From Caldifarciminota bacterium (GTDB lineage Bacteria; Hydrothermota; Hydrothermia; S141-80), in the NCBI GenBank assembly GCA_027053375.1, contig JALUJC010000328.1, positions 1 to 6,963 of the forward strand: a stretch of DNA of 6,963 nt, written 5' to 3'. Position numbers and translations under genes: made by a program. The notes beneath the pieces are model-generated. The model was not told where the DNA came from. It saw only the letters and a program-made list of their open reading frames with translations, and ran no database searches. How positions within the stretch are numbered: the stretch's first letter is position 1; every line of letters begins with the position of its first letter. This document shows positions 1 through 6,963 of the stretch, one piece after another.

Positions 1-1
1 C

Positions 2-1090
2 ACCTGGCTTCTGGTGGGCTGGCAGCGTTCGGATTCGACCGGGAACACCCTGCTTCACCTGGCATGGATGGATTCCCCGACGCTGACACGGGACACCGCC
101 CGGATCCTGTGGGTCAACCCGGGTGAATGGTCCCTTGCAGGATTGCGGGCAGACACCGGCCTGGTGGCGCTGGTACATCAGGCGAACGCTCTGGTGGTGC
201 TGCGGGCCAGCCGTACCGGCGTGGACACCTTCTGGATGAACGACACCACCCTCTGGCAATATCCCGGATCACCCCGCTGGCTGAACTGTTCGGGAACACC
301 GGAACTCTACTGGAAAACCTTTACCGGATCGGCAGATCTGCTGCTCCACCGTACCTTTTCCTCCGACGGAACACCGGACACCCTCCTGGACACGCTCATG
401 ACCTTCACGGGCGGGTTGTATTCCTTTGATGTGGCCTGTGCGGATTCTGGAGGGCGGTGGGTGGTGACCGAGGAGCCCACCGGGGTGCAGCTGTATCATT
501 TTCGCCCCGGTGGTGTGGACACCCTTTCTCTGGGAAGCTATCACACCCCTGTCCTTTCCGCCCACCCCGGTGCCCCACGCAATGTGGCAGTGGCCATGCT
601 GGCATCCCAGGGTGGGCTGGATCAGGTGGTCTGGGCAGTGGTTCGTCCGGACACGGTGTGGGGACCCTTCCCGGTAGATACGCCCCAGGTGGAGGTGATG
701 CAGGCGGAACCCCATGTGCTGGCGGACACCGCCGGCTTCTGGGTGGTGTACACCTCCAATGAACTGCGGCAGGGGGTCAACGGCCGGGTCCGGTTTTTCC
801 CCTGGCCCACCTGGGTGGGACGCGGGGAGGCTGTCCCCGGAAGGTCCCGTCTGGTGTTTGCCTATCATCCGCTGACCCATCAGCTCCGCCTTTCGCCGGG
901 AGGCACGGTGCGCCTCCGCCTGATGGATGTGCTGGGACGGCAGGTGGTGGATCGACGCCTTCCCGCTTCCCGGGATCCCCGTGTGTGGACCCTGCCCCGC
1001 GGGTTGCGACCCGGGATTTACGTGCTGATGGTCTCCACTGAACGTGAAAAACGAACCCTGAAGATCATGCTGGAGAGAAACCAACGATGA
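2..1090 (+). CDS. Exported beta-rich protein with a T9SS type A-like C-terminal sorting domain (5' end outside window)
   Basis: The frame is open from base 2, so the true start and any signal peptide lie upstream; the GTG at 14 is only the first in-window candidate. 362 residues are visible. The bulk is rich in short hydrophobic and aromatic strands separated by Gly/Asp/Pro turns, with recurring Asp-Thr pairs, consistent with a beta-propeller or beta-sandwich, but I recognise no specific enzyme family. The last ~80 residues match the Por/T9SS sorting-domain pattern: a strand VRLRLMDVLGRQVVDRRLP, then a WTLPRGLRPGIYVL segment, ending in a basic KRTLKIML strand. In known families this tail directs export across the outer membrane by the type IX system, often with surface attachment. 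The usual YPNP opening is degenerate (YHPL). The stop overlaps the next start as ATGA, so it is co-translated with the cytochromes and is probably their surface-exposed partner (inference). Confidence 0.78.
   Translation, partial: TWLLVGWQRSDSTGNTLLHLAWMDSPTLTRDTARILWVNPGEWSLAGLRADTGLVALVHQANALVVLRASRTGVDTFWMNDTTLWQYPGSPRWLNCSGTPELYWKTFTGSADLLLHRTFSSDGTPDTLLDTLMTFTGGLYSFDVACADSGGRWVVTEEPTGVQLYHFRPGGVDTLSLGSYHTPVLSAHPGAPRNVAVAMLASQGGLDQVVWAVVRPDTVWGPFPVDTPQVEVMQAEPHVLADTAGFWVVYTSNELRQGVNGRVRFFPWPTWVGRGEAVPGRSRLVFAYHPLTHQLRLSPGGTVRLRLMDVLGRQVVDRRLPASRDPRVWTLPRGLRPGIYVLMVSTEREKRTLKIMLERNQR
1072..1077 (+). promoter_or_regulatory. Ribosome binding site of the first cytochrome gene
   Basis: GGAGAG lies 9 bases before the ATG at 1087, inside the last codons of the upstream gene. 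Together with the ATGA stop/start overlap it supports this start and translational coupling. The putative signal peptide begins directly at this ATG. Confidence 0.55.
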
Positions 1091-2064
1091 ACCGAGGATG
1101 GGGTGGACTCGTGTTGCTCACCCTCCTGGTCTGGACCGGACGTGCCCGGGCGCAGGAGGATGAGGACGCCGCCTGCTTGCGCTGTCACGAAAATGTGGTC
1201 GCAGGTGCGGTACGCCATGATGCGCTGGATGAGGGCTGCACCTCCTGCCACGAGGTCACCATGAAGGAGGAGGCACCCAAAGACCCCCGTGTGGCACCGC
1301 ATACCACCTCCCTGACGGAGGAAGAGCCTGCGCTGTGTCAGGATTGTCATGATGTCCCGGAGAACCCGGACGATGCCCATCCCCCCATTGACGATGAAGG
1401 GTGCACGCTGTGTCACAACCCCCACAGTGCACCGCGGGAACATCTGCTCCGGGATAAACCCTACCAGCTCTGTCGCCAGTGCCACGCCGAAACCCTGCCC
1501 TCGGGTTACCTCTCCCTGCACGCACCGGTGGATTCCAGCTGCGCCAGCTGTCACGACGTGCACGGAAACGAGAAGGACAAATACCTGAAGGCCACCTCTC
1601 CGGATCTCTGCCTTTCCTGTCACAAAGACATCCAGAAAGCAGTCACGTCGGCCTATCCCCACGATCCGGCAGAGGAGGATTGTCTCAACTGCCATGTGCC
1701 CCACGCCTCGCGAGACGTGCATCTGCTGAACGCCTACTACCCGCCGGGTCCCTACACGGTGTACACCCCCCTGCGTTACAACCTCTGCTGGCAGTGTCAC
1801 GATCCAGAGGATGTCTTTGGGGAGGACACAGGTTTCCGCACGAAACTCGGCAAGAACCTGCATGCGGTGCATGTGAAACGCAGGAAAAAGTCCCGGCTGT
1901 GTACCCTCTGCCACAGTCCCCACGGAAGCAACCAGGAACACCTCCTCCAGACCGGGATTCCCTTTGGCGCGGAAGGCTGGGTGATCCCGCTCAAGGTCAC
2001 CTCAAACGGAAAGGAGAAGCGATGCAGCGCGGCCTGTCACGAATCGCGATCCTACTCGCCCTGA
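1087..2064 (+). CDS. Multiheme c-type cytochrome, doubled-CXXCH/cytochrome c3-like, 10 CXXCH + 1 CX3CH
   Basis: 325 residues. The N-terminus is a signal peptide (hydrophobic residues ~5-16, likely cleavage after ARA at ~22), so it is exported for heme attachment in the periplasm. Ten CXXCH sites start at residues 30, 51, 84, 106, 129, 152, 175, 199, 234 and 272; an eleventh site at 313-318 is CSAACH (CX3CH). Many sites are followed by PH or VH (NPHS, VPHAS, SPHGS), and repeats such as HPPIDDEGCTLCH and HAPVDSSCASCH match the doubled-CXXCH cytochrome families, in which extra His residues act as distal ligands for low-spin hemes. A basic patch (VKRRKKSR, ~263-270) precedes heme 10. The closely spaced sites suit a linear heme wire. 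The role is electron transfer in the periplasm or at the surface; the donor and acceptor cannot be read from sequence. It overlaps the preceding gene by 4 bp and the next by 43 bp. No named homolog is assigned. Confidence 0.93.
   Translation: MNRGWGGLVLLTLLVWTGRARAQEDEDAACLRCHENVVAGAVRHDALDEGCTSCHEVTMKEEAPKDPRVAPHTTSLTEEEPALCQDCHDVPENPDDAHPPIDDEGCTLCHNPHSAPREHLLRDKPYQLCRQCHAETLPSGYLSLHAPVDSSCASCHDVHGNEKDKYLKATSPDLCLSCHKDIQKAVTSAYPHDPAEEDCLNCHVPHASRDVHLLNAYYPPGPYTVYTPLRYNLCWQCHDPEDVFGEDTGFRTKLGKNLHAVHVKRRKKSRLCTLCHSPHGSNQEHLLQTGIPFGAEGWVIPLKVTSNGKEKRCSAACHESRSYSP
1378..1397 (+). repeat. Heme-module repeat, copy 1
   Basis: CATCCCCCCATTGACGATGA encodes HPPIDD ahead of heme 4 of the first cytochrome. 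It matches 2475-2494 in the second cytochrome at 19 of 20 bases, a trace of shared ancestry of the heme modules. Confidence 0.7.
2011..2016 (+). promoter_or_regulatory. Ribosome binding site that fixes the second cytochrome start
   Basis: A strong AAGGAG lies 5 bases before the ATG at 2022, within the coding sequence of the preceding cytochrome. It decides the start: the reading frame stays open much further upstream, but only from 2022 does a signal peptide follow, and the upstream stretch is out-of-frame coding of the previous gene. Confidence 0.8.
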
Positions 2065-2855
2065 TCGGGATGGGGCGGACTCAGGTGCTCACCCCCGCGG
2101 ATTCTCAGCGGGTGGGGGGCGCGGTGGTCCATGTGGTGGTGCGTGGTCAGGATGCGGATGTGGAACCCTCCGGTCTGGTTCAGCACAAACTCCAGAAAGG
2201 GCGGTATGTTCACCTCCGTCTTCGGCTTCAAACGGGTCCCAACACCTTCAAAGTGGTGTACCTCACGCCGAAGGGTGAACGCCGGACCGAGACCCGCACG
2301 GTGGTGGTGTTTCCATCAGACCACAACCGGTGGGGTGGGAAGCTGGCGACCCCGCATCCGAACCAGCGTCTGGACCGATCCTGCCGGGGGTGCCACAAAT
2401 ACAACCTGGACAATCCGGAAACCTGCAAAGACTGCCACAAAGACCTCAATGAGCAGTGGGATAGGGAGGATGTCCATCCCCCCTTTGACGATGAGGACTG
2501 TGGTTCCTGTCACGAGGCGCCCCGGATCACGCGGGAGGTCTGTGAGGACTGCCATGACTTTGAAGAGGCTGTGGACCATCCTCATGCCCCCTTTGCCACA
2601 AACGACTGTATGATGTGCCATGACCCCCATGCCTCCTCGCGCAACAACCTGCTGAAACGCACGGTTCCCCAGCTATGCGCACAGTGCCACACCCTGCAGG
2701 GCTATCAGGAAGGGGTTCATCCTGTGGCCCGGCATCCCCAGCAGAGTCAGGACCTGACCTGTGCCGACTGTCACAATCCCCATGGTTCACCCTACCGGTA
2801 TTTCCTGATCCATGAACCGGAAACCTTCTGCAACACATGCCATGAAGACAAATAA
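2022..2855 (+). CDS. Octaheme c-type cytochrome with N-terminal Ig-like beta domain
   Basis: 277 residues from the ATG chosen by its AAGGAG site and signal peptide (RGLSRIAILLALIGMG, cleavage near residue 20). Residues ~22-100 contain no heme site and read as alternating beta strands (GGAVVHVVVRG, RYVHLRLRLQ, NTFKVVYLTPKGE, TRTVVVF), the pattern of small Ig-like/Big-type domains; this fold call is inference. Eight CXXCH sites follow at residues 121, 135, 160, 174, 196, 219, 247 and 270, with doubled-CXXCH features: HPPFDDEDCGSCH, HAPFATNDCMMCHDPHAS and CADCHNPHGS. The protein ends three residues after its last heme site. It is likely a periplasmic or outer-membrane-associated electron carrier; the beta domain may dock it to a partner or the envelope. 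It overlaps the upstream cytochrome by 43 bp and the downstream one by 14 bp. The HPP(I/F)DDE modules shared with the preceding gene point to common ancestry. Confidence 0.92.
   Translation: MQRGLSRIAILLALIGMGRTQVLTPADSQRVGGAVVHVVVRGQDADVEPSGLVQHKLQKGRYVHLRLRLQTGPNTFKVVYLTPKGERRTETRTVVVFPSDHNRWGGKLATPHPNQRLDRSCRGCHKYNLDNPETCKDCHKDLNEQWDREDVHPPFDDEDCGSCHEAPRITREVCEDCHDFEEAVDHPHAPFATNDCMMCHDPHASSRNNLLKRTVPQLCAQCHTLQGYQEGVHPVARHPQQSQDLTCADCHNPHGSPYRYFLIHEPETFCNTCHEDK
2475..2494 (+). repeat. Heme-module repeat, copy 2
   Basis: CATCCCCCCTTTGACGATGA encodes HPPFDD ahead of heme 3 of the second cytochrome. It differs from copy 1 at 1378-1397 by one base, which changes Ile to Phe. Confidence 0.7.
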
Positions 2856-3534
2856 GACCCTGTGGGCTTTTCTGGTGGTGGGTCTCCTGGCTGCAGCGCC
2901 GGGGAACCTGCACCGCAAGGGAACCCAGTTCTGTGAGACCTGTCATACGTCCCATGCGGCGGGAGGAGGACAGCTGCTGGTGGTTCAGCCCCTTCCACAG
3001 GTGCTGCTCCGGGACAGCCGGTTGATCCCCGATACCGCCAGTCTGCTGTGTCTTTCCTGCCATGGACTCCCCACCGATCCTGCGCAGGCGCCGCCTCCTT
3101 CCCAGCTGCTGACCCTGGACCTGACCGATGATCACGCCATGGGCATGGACTACCGCCGCAGTGTGCTGGGTGTTTCAGGCTATGCCCGGCTGGTGGACCT
3201 GCCCCTTCCGGAGGGGAAGGTGGGCTGCACCACCTGCCACGATCCTCACGCCCGGGACGGCGCGCAGACCCTCCAGGCGGAGGACCCGGCGCTCTGCCGG
3301 ACCTGCCACACCCTCTATGTGGATTTCGGGCACACCCCGCTCACCTGTTCTTCCTGCCATGCAGTGCATGGTGGATGGGGGGAGGCTTCGCTTCGCTCTG
3401 CACCGGACTTTCTGTGCACCCGCTGTCATCTTCCCTCCACCGATGTCCATCAGGATCCGGAGATCGGGATGGCGTGCCTGCGCTGTCATGCGCCGCACCG
3501 ACCCGGCAAACCCGAAGGGAGGCGAACACCATGA
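2842..3534 (+). CDS. Heptaheme c-type cytochrome, cytochrome c3/doubled-CXXCH-like
   Basis: 230 residues from the ATG at 2842. That start gives a standard signal peptide (KTNK basic region, hydrophobic LWAFLVVGLLAAA, cleavage near residue 19-20); an in-frame ATG 30 bp upstream would put a polar stretch before it. No clear Shine-Dalgarno precedes it, so translation is probably coupled to the upstream gene, which it overlaps by 14 bp. Seven CXXCH sites start at residues 31, 70, 129, 152, 169, 192 and 212. The mature protein opens with a short His-containing stretch (NLHRKGTQFCETCHTSHAA). A DDHAMGMDYRRS segment between hemes 2 and 3 resembles the HPVGMDY-type segment often seen in this family; its His may be a distal ligand. 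The tail is basic (RPGKPEGRR). It is presumed to be the third electron carrier of the array. The stop overlaps the next start as ATGA. Confidence 0.91.
   Translation: MKTNKTLWAFLVVGLLAAAPGNLHRKGTQFCETCHTSHAAGGGQLLVVQPLPQVLLRDSRLIPDTASLLCLSCHGLPTDPAQAPPPSQLLTLDLTDDHAMGMDYRRSVLGVSGYARLVDLPLPEGKVGCTTCHDPHARDGAQTLQAEDPALCRTCHTLYVDFGHTPLTCSSCHAVHGGWGEASLRSAPDFLCTRCHLPSTDVHQDPEIGMACLRCHAPHRPGKPEGRRTP
3518..3522 (+). promoter_or_regulatory. Ribosome binding site of the NHL-repeat gene
   Basis: GGAGG lies 8 bases before the ATG at 3531 (11 before a second ATG at 3534). It supports a start at 3531/3534 rather than at the in-frame ATG at 3375, which lies inside the preceding cytochrome. Confidence 0.7.
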
Positions 3535-4464
3535 TGTGGTTCTGGACACTCTGGCTCACGGTGCAACTTAAACCGGATTCCCCCATGGTCTGGCCCGGTC
3601 CTCCCGATCCCCCACGCATCCAGATGGTGGGCATTGTGCAGCAGGTGCGGGATCTGGGAGAGGGATGGACGGCCCGGCTGGTGCGCATGCTCACCGGTCG
3701 AAAAAGTCCCTATCTGTTCCTTCAGCCCTATGGCGTGGCGGTGGACGCGGAGGGGCGCATCTATGTGACCGATCAGGGGATGCGCCGGGTGACGGTGCTG
3801 GATCTTCAAAAACACCGGCGCGACTATATCCCCTCCCGGGGAAAAGGTTATGCCTTTCGCTGGCCCCAGGATGTGGCCATCTGGGAAGCAGGCAACGAAG
3901 TTCTGGTGGTGGATCCCGAACAGAAGATCATCTTTCGCTTTGACCGCACCACCCGCACCCTGAAGGGAACCCTGACGAGTGCCGACTGGGTTCGTCCGGT
4001 GAGCGTGGCGGTGAACCAGAAGAGCCAGATCCTTTATGTGGCGGATTCCAAGGGCCACAGCATCCATCTTTTTGACCTGAAAACGGGGTCCTATCTCGGG
4101 AAGTGGGGGAAACGGGGCAGCGATGCCGGGGATTTCAACTTCCCCACCCAGGTGAACGTGGACCGCAAGGGGCAGGTCTATGTGGTGGATATGGGGAATT
4201 TCCGTGTTCAGGTCTTCAACGCAGAGGGAGAGCTCCTGTCCTTTTTCGGGGAGCCCGGGGACCGTCCGCCCGCCATGGCGCGCCCGCGCGGGGTGGCGGT
4301 GGACAGCGAGGGGCACATTTATGTGACCGATGCCCTTTACGCCGGGTTCCAGATCTTTGATATCTTCGGCCGTCCCTATCTGTTCGTGGGGGGACCGGGC
4401 AAAGGGTTCGGGCAGTTTGTGATGCCCGGGGATGTCTTCATTGATGCACAGGATCGGATCTACA

Positions 4465-6384
<1,920 letters not shown>

Positions 6385-6412
6385 ATGGGGAGAGGTGCAA
6401 AAAGATTGCCAG
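6385..6412 (-). other. Short intergenic gap before the kinase, without a Shine-Dalgarno
   Basis: This is the only intergenic stretch in the window. Read on the - strand it is pyrimidine-rich (CACCTCTCCCC) with no purine-rich ribosome site, and no promoter boxes are evident. It ends in an overlapping ATGTG: the GTG is the kinase start, while the ATG opens an eight-codon reading frame in another frame. The kinase is probably translated leaderless-style or by reinitiation after the glycosyltransferase. Confidence 0.5.
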
Positions 6413-6963
6413 TCACAGGTGAAGGGTGGCCAGGATCCGGGCGGTGACCTTCTGGACGTCAAACACGTTCTCCGCCAGGCGGCGGCTGGCCTCTCCCATC
6501 CGGGGGATGTCCTGAGGATGATCCAGGAAATGCAGCATGGCTTTCGCCAGGGCTTCCACGTCCCGCACGGGCACCAGAAAGCCGTTTTCACCGTGTCGCA
6601 CGGTTTCCCGGCACCCCGGCGCGTCGGTGGTGATCACCGGGCGGGCCATGGCCAGGGCTTCCAGCACGCTGCGCGGGGTGCCCTCGCGGTAGGAGGGCAG
6701 CACATACACTGAACTCTGCGCCAGCGCGGGCCGCACGTCCTCCAGAAAACCCAGATAATCCACCACACCCTCCCGGATCCAGCCCTCCAGCGCCTCCCGG
6801 GTGATGGCGCCGGGATAGCGGGGTTCCAGCCAGCCCGCCAGCAGGAAGCGGGCGTGGGGGAAGCGCTGTTTGACGCGTCGGGCGGCGGCCACATATTCCC
6901 GGACGCCCTTGTCAGGAATAAGACGGGCCATCATCAGAAAGGTGGGTGTCTCCGGATAGGGGG
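6413..6963 (-). CDS. Glycosyltransferase family 4 (GT-B), C-terminal half (5' end outside window)
   Basis: The visible part is the C-terminal nucleotide-sugar-binding Rossmann domain. The frame is open to the window edge above the in-frame ATG at 6934, and the residues before it (YPETPTFLM) continue the family pattern, so that ATG is not the start. Recognisable blocks are FLMMARLIPDKGVREYVAA, RFLLAGW, VDYLGFLEDV, the donor-binding SYREGTPRSVLEALA (the paired Glu of the EX7E motif), then PVITTDAPGCRETVRHGENGFLVP and the helical end MGEASRRLAENVFDVQKV. GT4 enzymes are retaining transferases that add a nucleotide-activated sugar to a lipid-linked or growing glycan, usually in O-antigen, capsule or exopolysaccharide assembly. 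The closest look is to the WbuB/galactosyltransferase-like subgroup, but donor and acceptor cannot be decided. It ends 28 bp before the kinase start, so the two are probably co-transcribed. It is probably the last gene of a surface-polysaccharide operon lying to the right. Confidence 0.9.
   Translation of the reverse strand, partial: PYPETPTFLMMARLIPDKGVREYVAAARRVKQRFPHARFLLAGWLEPRYPGAITREALEGWIREGVVDYLGFLEDVRPALAQSSVYVLPSYREGTPRSVLEALAMARPVITTDAPGCRETVRHGENGFLVPVRDVEALAKAMLHFLDHPQDIPRMGEASRRLAENVFDVQKVTARILATLHL

Noticed and set aside
269..1084. Long - strand open frame of 271 codons opposite the T9SS-tagged gene
   Set aside because: It has no recognisable motif; the + strand reading has a convincing C-terminal sorting domain and an ATGA junction.
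1018..1941. Long - strand open frame of 307 codons opposite the first cytochrome
   Set aside because: It covers the complementary strand of ten heme motifs; the + strand has the signal peptide and the regular CXXCH sites.
1479..2021. Upstream extension of the octaheme gene to an ATG at 1479
   Set aside because: This stretch is an out-of-frame reading of the preceding cytochrome; the signal peptide and ribosome site place the start at 2022.
1174..3516. Recurring TGC/TGT-NNN-NNN-TGC/TGT-CAC/CAT units resembling an interspersed repeat
   Set aside because: They are codons of the CXXCH heme sites; spacing and flanks vary, so this is neither a CRISPR array nor a DNA-level repeat family.
6385..6591. 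Upstream extension of the kinase to an ATG at 6591
   Set aside because: It would run through the glycosyltransferase coding region out of frame and put 69 Trp/Cys-rich residues before the first TM helix.

Overview
The window looks like a GC-rich bacterial chromosome (roughly 60% or a little more by eye). It is packed edge to edge: every base pair apart from 28 bp at 6385-6412 lies in a gene, and most neighbouring genes overlap. No tRNA, rRNA, CRISPR array, insertion sequence or other mobile element is visible. A C-terminal domain resembling the type IX secretion (T9SS / Por) sorting tail ends the first gene. Beside it lie several multiheme c-type cytochromes, which suggests a diderm of the wider FCB group (Bacteroidota/Ignavibacteriota-like lineages or candidate phyla such as WOR-3) with an anaerobic or respiratory lifestyle. 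The lineage is an inference; no marker gene is present.

Left two thirds (2-4532, + strand): five genes in one tightly coupled array. (1) The 3' part of an exported beta-rich protein with a T9SS type A-like tail. (2) An 11-site multiheme cytochrome c (10 CXXCH plus one CX3CH). (3) An eight-heme cytochrome with an N-terminal Ig-like/beta domain. (4) A seven-heme cytochrome. (5) A six-bladed NHL-repeat beta-propeller. The junctions are ATGA, a 43-bp overlap, a 14-bp overlap and ATGA, so the set is almost certainly one transcript. All three cytochromes carry signal peptides. Together they could carry up to 26 hemes outside the cytoplasm, beside a protein apparently destined for the cell surface. 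The simplest reading is a periplasm-to-surface electron-transfer module. No porin, quinol oxidase or terminal reductase is in view, so the direction of electron flow and the partner are unknown.

Right third (4465-6963, - strand): a membrane-bound hybrid histidine kinase (two TM segments, HAMP-like linker, cysteine-containing PAS, HisKA/HATPase_c, C-terminal pseudo-receiver). It sits 28 bp downstream of a GT-B family 4 glycosyltransferase whose N-terminal half is outside the window. The kinase converges on the NHL gene and overlaps its 3' end by 68 bp. A functional link between kinase and cytochromes is possible (redox-type PAS beside an electron-transfer operon) but unproven.

The points most worth a second look are the T9SS-tagged protein/three-cytochrome/NHL array, the CX3CH heme site whose codons also hold the next gene's start, the kinase receiver with Glu in place of the phospho-acceptor Asp, and the convergent coding overlap.
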